Translations under genes and position numbers: made by a program
Shown: piece by piece, positions 46,629 to 59,047 of the stretch
Layout: each line of letters begins with the position of its first letter
How positions within the stretch are numbered: position 1 is the first letter of the stretch
Notes under the pieces: model-generated
Databases searched by the model: none
The model's input: the letters and a program-made list of their open reading frames with translations, nothing else
What the model was told of the DNA's origin: nothing
Assembly: GCA_029531795.1 (NCBI GenBank)
Contig: JAPEIS010000008.1
Location: 2,604,001-2,668,000, forward strand
Reading direction: 5' to 3'
DNA: 64,000 nucleotides
DNA from: Sclerotinia nivalis
Taxonomy: Eukaryota > Ascomycota > Leotiomycetes > Helotiales > Sclerotiniaceae

Positions 46629-47111
46629 GCGTAAAGCTATCTTCCAGGTTATAGGGTGGTTTTTTGCGTTTAATGGCTTAAAAATCACATTCTGGGGCTC
46701 TTTATAGGCTTTTTTTTTTAGGTTTTCAAGCTGCTCAAAAGTTTTTCGAGTTTTTGCATTTGTAGAGTAAGGAGATACCCAAGTTACATTATATAGCATA
46801 GCTCTAATGATATCAAATGATATTTTTTGGTGGATCTTGCGTGAGATGGCATAATATGATATTCGGTGGTATGTGTGAGGATGTGTCTAGGAAATAAAAG
46901 GCTCGAGTTTTGAAATTGGCTCATATTGTAATTGTTAGCTTCATAGTCGCACTAAAGTAAGTTATATAATGCATATCTAAGCTTTAGCTCCATGTCTCCG
47001 CAATCAAGCCTAAAACTCTCTATCTTGACGTCATGTATAGTGTGTCGTATTATCGGCTTTAGGGCTTGAAAAATCCACTAACCCTAGGAATAGATACCTA
47101 ATGGTACTTTT

Positions 47112-47255
47112 CAATATCTGTATCCAACTCTGATATTAAATAGTATCTGCCACTTAAATCCCGCATGATAGTATTCAATTTCTATATCTAGCTTTGAGAT
47201 TAAGATGGTATCTGCAGTTCAAGTACCGCGTGATACTATTCAATGTCTGGATTTG
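47112..47255 (+). repeat. Degenerate tandem repeat, period 64-65
   Basis: Units start at 47112, 47176 and 47241 (third partial). Each opens CAAT..CT and carries GGTATCTGC/AGTATCTGC, a .CCGC.TGATA block and ACTATT/AGTATT at the end. Confidence 0.7.
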
Positions 47256-47823
47256 GATTTAACATTGGGGAGTTGTGTTAGAGAATGTAAGACTGTAACT
47301 ACATCTGGGTTTTTGGATATAGTAAATTGAAGTGGTTTCTTTTAGTATATGTGAAATTATATTCTTTATTGTTTGAATGATAGCTAGAGTATGGAGTGAT
47401 TAATTGGATCTAGATAATTCTTTAATCAAACTAAGATACTTTATAATGCTCCTCGATGTTTAAACTTGGGCTTAATAAAGGAGTATTTTCTCTATACTGT
47501 ATGAATGGATTATAAAAATATATACATAGTAAAACCACCTCGTCTTCTTCCACGAAAATAACAAATACAATACACTTATATTTCCAAACCATGATTCAAA
47601 AATCAGACTATGTATCTGATTAATGGGATAAAACATGCCCAAAGTAAAGAGCTTGGGCTCACTAATAAGTTACAACTTAGGCTTAATAGAATTATAAATT
47701 CGCAACGAACTTGAGAATACAGTAAAAAGAATATTATGCTTTTGGCTGTGGATCATGGGGCTTCTAATATATGAACCAGGATTTAGTATTTGAATCGATG
47801 ATTTGATGGAGTTGAGATGTAAA

Positions 47824-47862
47824 GCTCCTGATTTCCGAATCTTAAATTCGGAATCAAGGAGC
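47824..47862. repeat. Short near-perfect inverted repeat
   Basis: GCTCCTGATTTCCGAAT pairs with ATTCGGAATCAAGGAGC across a loop of about five bases, with one offset base in each arm. Confidence 0.75.
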
Positions 47863-50705
47863 CAGGGAGATGAATATTGTGTTATAAACCAAGAAAGAAT
47901 TTATAGAATGATGAAATGGGTCAGTGGGAATCCTCCAGGTACTATAATAATGTCCTTCAATATATTCAGCATGACCACAACAATAGAAAGGTTTCTCTTC
48001 ATGAAATGTGAAATCTTCAATGTACAAATTTGTATCTAGTCATAAATAACCTAAAGACTACCTGCCTGAAACTCCTCAATATTTCCGTCTGCATTTAACA
48101 ACCAAATAACTACTACTATCAATAGAAATATGTGCTTTCATATATCTAATATCAAATTCTGCAGTCAAACACTACTAGCCCAGGCTTGGATGAAAGATGC
48201 TGCGTCTAATTTCTGGACCCGGATTCAACAAGTGAGGAGTTTGGAGCTGAGATGGACTGAATAAACTTTTGTTTTTGAAAGTTGATAATCAAATCTAATC
48301 TGGCATGGAAAGAACTTAGAATGTAAAAGAGGGATATGAATGCTTAGACATACAGAAACTATGGTATTATCCTCCCCTCTTTAGAAACCAAGTTCTGTAT
48401 ATCGGGTCATACTGAATGCATTATTTAGTTGTAACAGTCTATTCACAAGAATTGTCCATGCTGATATTATGAGCTGCAGTGTTGGTAAGTAGAATATAAT
48501 GGTAGGGGGAGCTAATCAATTATATAAATACCTAATGGTGCTTCCATTCAGGTTTTAGCAATATATACCTCTAAGTTTCTGTTGGGGCTGGCTACCTTAA
48601 CTATAGAATATGTCGTAATAATTCACTGTATACATGAAACAAAGGTTTGGAAATATTGAATAGACTTTTCGTAAGAGGGACTCCACACAATTCAATATCC
48701 ATTCAGGTCTCTTTACCTCTGCATGATCATTTGGGGATAAAGCTTATGGGATTTTTAATGGTTTGCAGCTCAAAATAATAGATGAAAAAATCTCCTTGTT
48801 TATTTATTGAACTCGGTGCATTTCTCACCATCCTCGTGACTGTTCTTTCCTTTCCGTCTTTAAACCTCCAGATTTGGTAGTTCATTACCTTTATAGAATA
48901 ATACTCCAGCTTCTGTATATAGTTCATGCTATGTACTTCCCGTGACTCATAGTCACTTAATTCTATGATGAAATTCAACGTCAGCCGTAGCAGCAGTTCT
49001 ACATGATGCGACTTTCCCGCTCTTGAGCCACTGACAATTTTCCTTTTGCAAAATTGTGCCACTCTTGTCAACTCTTTCTTTGTATCTCTGCTTCATTCTC
49101 ACATAAGCATCTAGATGTTCACTTAGTCACCTTGATGCTAATGAACAATTTGCTGATCGATTAGCATCCGCGAAACCTTTTCATGCATGGATGTTAGATG
49201 AATATCATGATGTGGATGGCATTCATCATTCTTGAACGATATGATACCTATTAATGTTTGAACCTAGAGTTGACGAATGAGCTCAGTAGTCAAGCAAGTT
49301 CGAAATGAATACACAATATGAATAATTATACAGAATGAAATCTAGGATTCCCCTTCTAGTAAGATACGATGATAAACTATATATACATATTCATCTTCAT
49401 TATTAATTGTTGACCCTGAAAGTAAATCTTTGTAGAACAGCATTACCATATGGGAATCCCGCAAAAACCACTTTTAGTTTTGATTTTAGTAGAAGTGGAC
49501 CAAGGCCGCTGGATACACGACCCTTGTCCACCCGAGGAAGGAGAACCTTTTCGAAAGATGCAGTTTACATTGCCTCAAATGTATCAATACTATAGATATT
49601 CTGTTTTGGATGAACAGAGTCTCACGGAAATGCAAAATAAGCATAAGTGACAACTGGGTTGCGCCAGCTGCCTTGGGATGGAAAATTCATATTGTTGAGG
49701 GATGCAGTTACAAAGTCATTTCTAAACTTTGTGGCACTAGTAATCAGTAGCATAATGGCGATGGTATAGTCACCCACTAAAGGAGACTTTTAGGGTGCTT
49801 TCGGCTTCGCGAATCGGTTCAAGGCCTCCGTAAACGCCCTTGTGCCGACGCTCATGTATTGGTCGAACGAGTTAGAATCGATATTTTGATTAACGTAACT
49901 GCATAACTCAGATGAGAAGACTAGATTATGTCATTTTGACATCCCATTATCAAAAGGTGTTCTATCAGCAGAGTATCACTTCCCAAAGCACATTGCGAGT
50001 GCGTACATTCCGACGCTCCGAGATCTTGAGGGTGACTAGTAGCTGAAAATCCAGCTTCAAGGAACGATTGGACACCCACAGTCCCAATCTCCCGTGTTTT
50101 TGGTTGTCGTAGAGCGGTCAAGTCCGTTGCGAATAGTAATGAGAAATACGGCTGGATAACAATTTGCAAATAGAAGTCGATGGAAACTGCAGATCATGCG
50201 TGGATACCAGTTTCCTAGCTGGAATTTAATAGCACTAATCAAGCCCCTTAGTATGTTGGCAGTTTATTTTTACCCCCGCGTCTAGGAGGAGAATGATCCA
50301 TGGGAAGAATTGGTTGAATAACCTCCAACACTGATTGCAAGTCCCCATACCGTAGCCATATATATAGGTGGCCCGGTGATTGAACCAAACAGCCTGATTC
50401 GGCTTCTAGTCGATTGATCATTAATGGTTACATAAGCTTGCCATCCATATGCTAAGTGGATTGTAGGGAGCATATATGAGCTGCTTATTGAATACACGAA
50501 GACTTTTCAGATGACAAAAGTCAACTTGATCATATACATGATGCACCCTGGTTTGTGTTGAAATTCTGTATTGGCTATCCCTATAGCAGTTACACCAGGT
50601 ACAAGTAACCATGCACCACCTTCAGATAACCAACACTTCTTCGAACAATGTGAATCCCCAATTCGTGTAAACAACATGAAACAATGGCAAAGGCACTATC
50701 CCCTC

Positions 50706-51460
50706 TTAAACCTTCATGTGATATTCCTTCAACAGACGCGCATCAACAAAGTTGCTACCAAAAAACAACGAGCTAAGTGGAAGTTGGAACTTTTTCCACA
50801 AGGCATCCTGAAACTCTGCTTGATCCTTGAATAAGCCCGCATATTCTAAATAAGCTCGCCGTCGTAACTCTCCAGTTCCACTCTCATCTTCACTCATGAC
50901 GATATCAACGGCCAATCGACGTAAACTCGATCCGGGCATAGTAACCTGGTAGATAATTCGTATGTGTTCTGGAACCATCAATGGAGAGTCCTGCAGGAGT
51001 GCGAAATGACACATTGCTTCATTGAAAATAAGAGGAAACCTCCACTTTTCGCAGAGTGCACACAAATGTATAACGATACTTAACCAGTCATCTTTCTCCT
51101 TTTTCGTTGAACATCTCAGCGCACTAGCCCTCAATATTGTATACATATCTTCTCCCTGTAGGCATCTAACGCAAAATATTGAGCAATCTTTATAACGGTC
51201 CTCGAGGAAAATGGGGTTATTGGGGGTGGAGTGCAAGCCTAAGTCGTCGAAAAAGCTCCTTCTTTGATGCAAGGCAAGTTCGCACTTGACAGGAAATGTT
51301 AACGGCCAATTTTCGCTTTCATATTTGAACCAAAGTGAAGACCAGACTTTTGCTTGGGAGCTGTAGAAGAGATTATATTAGTATCGAACGTAGTAGAGCA
51401 TAATGGGTAATGAAAGCAATAAAAATCTAACGTAGTGTTAAGGTCAACGAGAGATGACAT
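50706..51460 (-). CDS. Hypothetical protein resembling the C-terminal half of fungal BTB proteins
   Basis: Two exons (51460-51432 and 51360-50706) encode 227 aa, beginning MSSLVDLNTTSQAKVWSSLW. The region LCALCEKWRFPLIFNEAMCH followed by VPEHIRIIYQVTMPGSSLRR and LAVDIVM resembles the helical segment that follows the BTB/POZ domain in many fungal BTB proteins (age/locus, PEHI..IY..T...S.LRRL.VD). The BTB domain itself is absent, so this is either a short independent member or a truncated relative. Remaining features are seven Cys residues and a basic C-terminus (ARLLKEYHMKV). It is divergently transcribed from the primase gene across a 659-bp shared upstream region. Function unknown. Confidence 0.65.
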
Positions 51461-52119
51461 TGTGCCCTACAGGAATCCCGTAACTGCAAGGTGGTATTTG
51501 TGTTATTCGACTCCGTAATAAACTGTAGAATGCATGTGTATAATCGTGAGTATGTCTATTTGGGAATTCCAAAAGTTGATTTGATATGAGATGTGGCGGA
51601 TATCGAGTGGAAACTAGGAAGAAGTAGAGGAGAGGATAATACTGAAGCGCCGCCGCTCATAGTACCTTCTTTTCATTATTTCTCGAGGTAATCAATAAGT
51701 TGAAAAGGAAGGAGGAGGCCAAAATAGTGAGTTTAATATCACCTGGGAAGGTAGTTAATTGGAATGGAGTCACAAAGGAGGGGTTATTATTGACGTTTCG
51801 ATGTTTAGGGGTTTTCTTCCATTGAGATTGAAAGTAACATGATTTTGGAAAGATAAATGGGGAAATGATGAAAATCACAATGTATTATCTTCCGGATAGT
51901 AACATTCTTCATAACTTAGACTGCCAATTTGAATTTGGATACTGGAGAATAAATTGGATGAGTAGGTTCGTTGACCTTATCAGCTTATCTTAGCGCGCAA
52001 TCGCGAAAATGGGATTGATCGCGTCGAGACGCGTCCAAGTTTAAATTGATTTTCGGCTCAAGACTCAACTTATTCCTCACCAAAAGATGTGAAGTGCGAA
52101 CACATATCCGAACCTCAAT
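51461..52119. other. Divergent promoter region, 659 nt
   Basis: Shared upstream region of the BTB-like gene (minus) and the primase gene (plus). It carries the cell-cycle-type sites listed separately. No coding frame is supported. Confidence 0.6.
52001..52034 (+). promoter_or_regulatory. MCB (ACGCGT) and E2F-like sites upstream of primase
   Basis: TCGCGAAA (52001-52008, the reverse complement of TTTCGCGA, the E2F consensus core) is followed by CGCGTC-GA-GACGCG (52020-52033). The latter ends in ACGCGT (52029-52034), an MluI cell-cycle box, 86 bp before the primase ATG. MBF uses ACGCGT to drive G1/S genes, DNA primase included, in yeasts. Assignment here is by motif and context only. Confidence 0.6.
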
Positions 52120-53849
52120 ATGCCACACTCTATTTCTCCCGAAGAACCCTCAATACAATCGCAAGACAATATGGCCGATACCGAAGAAACTGGCGACGAC
52201 GCCCAAATAAGTCAAGAAGCAGAGGATACTTCTGTCAATAAGGACGCTGCTGAGTTGAATGATGACGATGATATAACAATGGCAGATGCTGGAGTACAAG
52301 GCGAGGCCATACCTACACCAGCTACAAAGCCCGAGGTCAAATTGGAGGATTTATTCGCAGATGTTGAATCCGACGATGAATTTCCAAGTACAAATGCGAA
52401 AGAGGAAAAGGCGTCGAGTTCACCTGAAGCTCCGGCATCCCCAGTGTAAGTGTTGGAAGAGATGTCCTGAACTCGCAAGCTAAGTAAATATTAAGACATA
52501 TTGGACCATCATCTCGAGCATCAGATCCCGAAGTTATGCGATCCTTTTACCAGAGACTTTTCCCCTGGCGCCATTTATTCCAATGGCTCAATCATTCCCC
52601 AACTCCCTCGACTGACTTTGGACATCGGGAATTTGCTTTTACTCTCCAAAATGATGCCTACTTGCGATATCAAGCTTTTCCAACCTCCGATCTGTAAGTT
52701 GTGGGAGCATGCCTCTGGCTCACTCCAGCTAATCATACCTAGTCTACGTAAAGATGTTCTTCGTCTTATGCCATCTAGATTTGAAATTGGCCCAGTATAT
52801 AGTACAAATCCCCGGGATCGAAAAACACTTCGCAAATCCTCTGCCTTTCGACCAATCGCCAAGGAATTATGCTTCGATATCGATTTGACCGATTATGATG
52901 AGATTAGAACGTGCTGTGACAAAGCACATATTTGCAACAAGTGCTGGCAGTTCATTACAATGGCTATCAAAGTGGTTGATGTTGCGCTGCGGGATGACTT
53001 CGGGTTCAAACATATCATGTGGGTATACTCTGGAAGAAGAGGAGCTCACGCTTGGGTATGCGATAAAAAAGCTAGACAAATGGACGATCAGAAAAGGAGG
53101 GCCATCGCAGGATACTTGGAACTCATTCGAGGTGGAGCGCAAACTGCAAAAAAGGTCAATGTGAAAAGACCTTTACATCCGCATGTATTGTATGTACATT
53201 GACATCACAACTGTTTCAACTATTGACACTCAGCAGACGAAGTCTTGACATACTCAAAGGTCACTTCCAGAACGATATCCTTCATGATCAAGATCCATGG
53301 GAGGAAGATGATAAAGTCGACAAATTATTACAGCTTCTACCCGATAGAACTTTGAATGAAAGTTTACGGAAAAAGTGGAGCTCTTCTCCTGGACGCTCAT
53401 CAACATCGAAATGGGCTGATATTGATGCGTTAGCAAAAACCACAAAGGGATTGGATCCAAGAGCCTTACTGGAAGCGAAACAAGATATTGTTCTCGAATA
53501 TACATACCCTCGACTGGATATCGAAGTTAGTAAACATCTCAACCATTTACTCAAGAGTCCATTCGTCGTACATCCGGGGACCGGAAGAGTTTGTGTTCCT
53601 ATAGATACCAGATATGTGGGGGATTTTGATCCCTTGGCTGTACCAACCGTTACCGAACTTCTAGGCGAGATTGATCAGTGGACCCCACCTGAAAATGGGG
53701 AGATTGAGGGCAAGAGCATACAAGATTGGGAGAAAACAAGTTTGAAGCCATTTGTGGACTACTTCAGATCATTTGTCGCTGCCTTGATAAAGGATGAGAG
53801 TGATGTTAAAGTCAAACGAGAACGAGACACAGATGAGATGGCGTTCTAG
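52120..53849 (+). CDS. pri1: DNA primase small (catalytic) subunit
   Basis: This is the catalytic subunit of the primase-polymerase alpha complex, which lays the RNA primers for DNA replication. Four exons (52120-52445, 52496-52693, 52743-53189 and 53237-53849) give 527 aa. The N-terminal 115 residues are an acidic, disordered extension. The catalytic core follows from about VMRSFYQRLFPW. Primase landmarks are FEIGPVYST, the aspartate motif ELCFDIDLTDYDE, the zinc-type cysteines in CCDKAHICNKCW, YSGRRGAHAWVCD, VKRPLHPHV, and FVVHPGTGRVCVPID. The family's Cys/His in RRGxHxWVCD is present. The last acceptor is CAGCAG (53231-53236), so splicing may leave one extra Arg (53234 start). The promoter has MCB/E2F-like sites. 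Confidence 0.95.
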
Positions 53850-54954
53850 TCTTATTGAATGTAATCTCAATCGTTGGCGTTGTAGGATTTGGGTATGGGA
53901 TGGATGGATAATGAATGAGATATGAATAGTAATTCAAATGAATTGAGTGATTGAGATATTAATTTTAATTCAGATGAGTTGGGTGCCAAAAGGAGAAATT
54001 TGTTATATTGTGCTTTTCCTTCTTACTACCTACAAATACCCAAAGCTATGAAGATATTCTAATATTACTCTTGTGTCTCACTGATTTGGGCGTGTTGGGA
54101 TACTAGGTATTTGTGTTTCTCATTGGCCAGCAGTAAAAATCTAAATTTATAGAGATTATAATATATACATATATACACTATGTACACTATGTATTGCGTT
54201 GAGTGAATGTATTAGGTAATGTCACACTAGTATTTACTTAAATGGTTAGCTATCTACTAATAAGTGTAAGTGAATCTAGTTTGTATCTAATATTGTATCT
54301 AATACTGCACCAAATATTATATTACATATGAATCAACGAAACTTCATTGTGCTCGACCCCTCACTGGCTCAAATGTAAAATACATCACGTGGACCCGTAC
54401 CAAAACTACCTGAGGAACCATTCTAGCCCTGCCGCCTGCCGAAGCTTTTGGAACACTAAACCTTTAAAGTTTCTCTGGTCTTCCTTTCAATCAAACCAAC
54501 CTCAACTCAACTCAACCCTTGAAGAATTCAAAATAAACACAACCACAATCACAACCACAGCCTCCATAACCACCATAACAACTTTCTAGATCTCTAAATA
54601 ATTAAGATCTTCAATTACATTACCCAATTCTATACATGCGCACAACTTCGCAGACAAGAAAATTCACAATACCCCCCACTACGAATACATTAGAAGCAAT
54701 CAACAACTTCCTCGACATCAACAACTACCCCTCAACTCGATAATACCTCGTATTTTTTTGCACTTCGAACTTTGACCTCATCGCGGCCTCCTTTCTCATC
54801 GGCCAACTCTAGTGTTATACTATCTTGATGCTACATTAAGCGCATACAATTTAAGACGATTTCCAATAGAACGCGACCTTGTTTCCGCGCCTCAATACTT
54901 CATCCCATACATCTATTCTAAAGATACCCTCTTTCCACAAAAATCACATATACA
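53850..54954. other. Intergenic, about 1.1 kb; long pyrimidine-rich leader of dhh1
   Basis: The distal part is AT-rich (54150-54320). The proximal 500 nt before the dhh1 ATG are C/A- and pyrimidine-rich, which fits a long 5' UTR. No conserved upstream ORF was recognised. Confidence 0.5.
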
Positions 54955-56676
54955 ATGGCTGATGTGCTGGCAACAAAGCTAGCGGCTGCTAAGATCAAGT
55001 ATGGTAATCATTCCTTGGTGTATTTCAATCGTTGCTGATATGAGGATAGTGATGACGCCTCCCCAGACAACTGGAAAGCTGGTCTAAACATACCAGCGAA
55101 AGATACGAGGCAGCAGACTGAGGTACCCAAACATACTGCTGTTTAATATTTCATTGGAGTAGCTAACAAAACTATGTAGGATGTTACTGCCACAAAGGGC
55201 CTCGAGTTTGAAGATTTCTCCATCAAGCGAGATCTATTAATGGGCATTTTCGAGTCGGGTTTCGAAAAGCCATCACCAATTCAAGAAGAGGCAATCCCTG
55301 TAGCTCTTACAGGACGGGACATACTGGCTAGAGCGAAGAATGGTACTGGTAAAACTGCCGCCTTCGTCATTCCCGCACTCGAACGTATCAACCCAAAAAG
55401 TGGCAAGGTACAATGTCTCATCTTGGTACCTACTCGAGAACTGGCTCTCCAAACATCACAAGTCTGCAAAACTCTCGGTCAACACCTTGGCGTCAACGTT
55501 ATGGTTACTACTGGTGGTACGACCTTACGAGATGATATTATGCGTCTCGCAGAACCTGTTCATATCATTGTCGGCACACCAGGTAGAATTCTCGACTTGG
55601 CCGGAAAGAATGTAGCCGACCTCAGTGAATGCAATATGTTTATCATGGATGAAGCTGATAAACTCCTCTCACCCGAATTTACTATTGTCATCGAACAACT
55701 TCTTCAATTCCACCCAAAGGACAGACAGATTATGCTCTTCAGCGCAACCTTCCCCATGACCGTCAAGGACTTCTCAGATAAGAACATGGCCAACCCTTAT
55801 GAAATCAATCTTATGGATGAACTTACTCTACGTGGTATTACCCAGTTCTATGCTTTTGTCGAAGAAAAAGAGAAAGTTCATTGTCTCAATACTTTATTCT
55901 CCAAACTACAGATCAATCAATCCATTATCTTTTGCAACTCTACAAATCGTGTCGAACTTCTTGCCAAGAAGATTACCGAACTAGGCTACTCATGTTTCTA
56001 CAGTCATGCGCGCATGATTCAAGCTAATCGAAACCGTGTATTCCACGACTTTCGAAATGGTGTCTGCCGCAATCTTGTTTGTTCTGATCTTTTGACCCGT
56101 GGTATCGATATTCAAGCAGTGAACGTTGTTATCAACTTCGATTTCCCTAAGAATGCCGAAACTTATCTTCATCGTATTGGTAGATCAGGCCGATTCGGAC
56201 ATCTCGGTCTCGCAATCAACCTCATCAGTTGGGAGGATCGTTTTAACTTGTACAATATCGAGCGGGAGCTTGGAACAGAGATCGCACCCATTCCAGCGAT
56301 TATTCCCAGAAATCTCTACGTCTACGAAACCCCCGAAAACATCCCACGTCCTGTTTCCAATTTCCAAACCGACACCCGTCAACCATCTGGACGTGATCAA
56401 CAACAACCTACCCAGCACTCTGGGAATCAGAGATCTTCTGGTCAATTTAATAATTTTAATAATGGACGCCAAAATGGTTCTGGCCAAAACCAGAGTCAAG
56501 GACAAGGACAAGGACAGGGGCAGGGGCAAGGACCAAGACAAAATCAAGGTCAGCGTCAAAGCTATCCTAGAGGCCGAGGCGGATTTGGTGGTGGTAGAGG
56601 AGGTGGTCAAGGACCACGACAGAATGGCTTTGATAACCCCAGAGGAGGTCGAGGCCAGGGTCCACCGGCTCAATAG
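54955..56676 (+). CDS. dhh1: DEAD-box RNA helicase Dhh1 (DDX6 family)
   Basis: Dhh1 promotes mRNA decapping and translational repression in P-bodies. Three exons (54955-54998, 55050-55122 and 55180-56676) encode 537 aa. The N-terminus [19 protein letters not shown] and [20 protein letters not shown] is diagnostic for Dhh1/DDX6. All helicase motifs are intact: Q motif [11 protein letters not shown], motif [11 protein letters not shown], Ia [10 protein letters not shown], Ib [43 protein letters not shown]. The C-terminal extension of about 110 residues is Gln/Gly/Asn/Arg-rich, with a run of GQ dipeptides encoded by a GGNCAR-type repeat (about 56500-56532) and RGG motifs. Such low-complexity tails are expected to promote condensation into P-bodies. 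Confidence 0.97.
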
Positions 56677-59007
56677 GCTTGTGTATCGACCATATTGCAT
56701 GTGATGATGATGTTTGGAGTTTTGTACATATTACCTTTCTATTCTTTGATAGACTCGATTTTACGACGGACATGGCTGCGGGATTTTTTTTGCTCTCGAC
56801 GTTGAGCTGTTTCTGGATGCACCCCGCTACTCGACTCGACGTTTGATCCGGCTCATGAATTTCTTCGGCTGGGCGCTGAATTTTCGTGTTTGTATCATAC
56901 AACTCTCGTTTTTCGGTTTTCTACCTTTCATTTCCTCGACAGATAACTACTTTGGGTCGCATGAGTAGTAGCGGATAGCAAAAGTTTCAGCGAATTCGCT
57001 CTGGTACGACGACATGGCGTATGTGGCGTTTAAGGAAGGCACTCACAGGAGTGACCTTTCAAGTCTAGACCGGTTCTGCTGTAAAGGCATTTCTGGAATG
57101 GGCGATGGGTATATTTGTTTTTCGGTTTCGATTTTTGGGCTCATTTCATGGGCCTTTGGTGGATGGGTGATGGATGGGTGGGCAAATGGGTGGATGATTT
57201 GTTCGGCTAATGTTGGCAAAGGCGATTCAACCAAAAAAGGGCTCATGGCGGGCACTGAAGAGAAGAAGGGGATGAGGAAAGGGCGTTGTTGGGAGTGCTC
57301 TAAAATGGTAATGATGGTCACTTCTCACCCTCTTTGAAGTGGGAAGCACGACATCCGGGATGAGGGGAGATCACCGAAAAATAATATAAAAAATGTTTAG
57401 GGAAGAACCTATGATCTTGATTTCAGTTCGGATCGAGCATGGGCTCGATAGCTGCCATCATTTTCGGACAATTTTATTGTTTTTCCCTACTTTCATTTCG
57501 TTGATGATCTACATGTGATACTGTGATACGGCATTGCAATTAGATACATATGAGGGTTTGAAACAACAATTCATGTGCAGTAGAGCCCCTTACATGATGT
57601 ATGAATGTTGGTTGGTTATATACATCCAACAATGGCGGAGAATATAAAAGTTTCACTTCTCGGTGCCCTCATGGTTGCACCTGTGATGGAATGTGTGATG
57701 GTACGCAGGGGATCCTCTCACCGTGCACCACAGCTAACACAGCAGCGAGGCAAATAACATGCATTTCCCTAATCTTCCGCTTTTGCCTACCTGCAGATTG
57801 ATCTACATTACAGCACATAGCTTCCATTTCCATGGATTGGGAATCCCGGAAAGATCCTGGCAAAGGACCGTGGATCATATTTATGCGGTGCCTCACATGC
57901 GACTTCAAATGTCACTTCGGGGTTCTAACAAAGATACTTGTGGCTGAGCTGGTATGTAGTACCAAAGGTTCTCATGGCTTCAATTCAACGGATGAGCGCA
58001 TGCGAATGAAACTACGAGAAACTACGAACATTGGGTATGCATGGCGATAAGGGGAATAAATGAATGGGTGGGAGGGAATAAGGAAATATGTGCAAGGAGA
58101 ATTTATTTTTCGTCTGATGTTTCACTTTTCGAGAAAGTTCTTGAAGTTCTTGATCTTTCCTGAAGTTATGATTTTCGATGGTGGGACGTAGGTACATAGG
58201 TAGATGTGGGATCATATATCGAGGAATGAATCGATGACAGGATGTACGTCTGTATGCATTTTGTATGTCTACATGAATGTATTTGTATATTGGCATGGAA
58301 ATTAAAGATGTAAGTCTTACCTTCGTACTCGGAAAATATCCATCTCAATTAAATGGCACAGAAGGCCTGCTCTTCTTACTGTTCAATGGAATGACGTCCC
58401 GCTAATTCTCTGGGGACCACTGCAGCAGACTGTTTTGGAAAAGGAAATGTGGTTTTTTATATCTTCAACCTTTCGAGCGTAGCGAGCTATGGGTTTCAGG
58501 GGTTTGCCTCCATTGATATACGTACGAATCATTTGGTATTATTTGATATAATTTGAGCCAAGAACAAGAGGAATATTTTGATATGGAAGCTTTCTCCGTC
58601 TTACGGTGATTGGGCTACCAACCCTAGTATTAATTCCTCAAGTATACAATATGGTAAAATAGACTTCGTGACATTGCACATGCACGCGGAACAACTCCTC
58701 TTCCCAAGAAGTCGAACAAAAAGCCAAGCGGGCGGATAAATATCCAGTAGGAAATGAGAAACAAATATGTCAGCCGGACCGTTCCGACATAACGACCGAG
58801 GAATGATATTGTGGCTTGAATGGATGATATGTTTATATGAAATTGAGAAAAGGGATTGGTTGATGGGAAGAGAAGGGATTATATATATGTGATACTTCGG
58901 TTTTCGAAGCGGTGAAAAGGTATGAAGGACAATAATTATCATAGTGAAAGAGTACGTACGTATACCTAGTCGTGGTCGACGATGATGATTGATTTTCATT
59001 AACCCCC

Positions 59008-59047
59008 TTTTACCTTTTACCTTTTACCCTTTACCCTTTACCCTTTA
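59008..59047 (+). repeat. Imperfect (TTTTACC/CCCTTTA)n microsatellite
   Basis: Seven-base units in two registers (TTTTACC, then TTTACCC). Confidence 0.8.

Larger units (their letters stand above)
46629..50705. other. AT-rich, gene-poor block of about 4.1 kb with degenerate repeats
   Basis: No intact gene was found. It contains a degenerate 64-65 bp tandem repeat (47112-47255), a near-perfect hairpin (47824-47862), and a fragment at 49113-49234 that could be an RNase H remnant. The AT bias and broken frames fit old, mutated transposon sequence, but I could not show a named element. Confidence 0.45.

Noticed and set aside
47803..48039. Minus-strand Cys/His spacing near 47950-48020, considered as a gag zinc knuckle
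   Set aside because: Spacing does not fit CCHC once read carefully, and there are no adjoining retroelement domains.
48727..49071. 114-codon minus-strand ORF in the AT-rich block
   Set aside because: It starts at TTG, has no recognised domain, and is within a region of broken frames.
57601..57801. Cys-rich 66-codon ORF, considered as a small secreted protein
   Set aside because: It has no signal peptide, the Cys spacing matches no pattern known to me, and it overlaps other open frames.
59008..59047. CCCTTTA repeat considered as a telomere-like tract
   Set aside because: The unit is not CCCTAA/TTAGGG, and genes continue on both sides.
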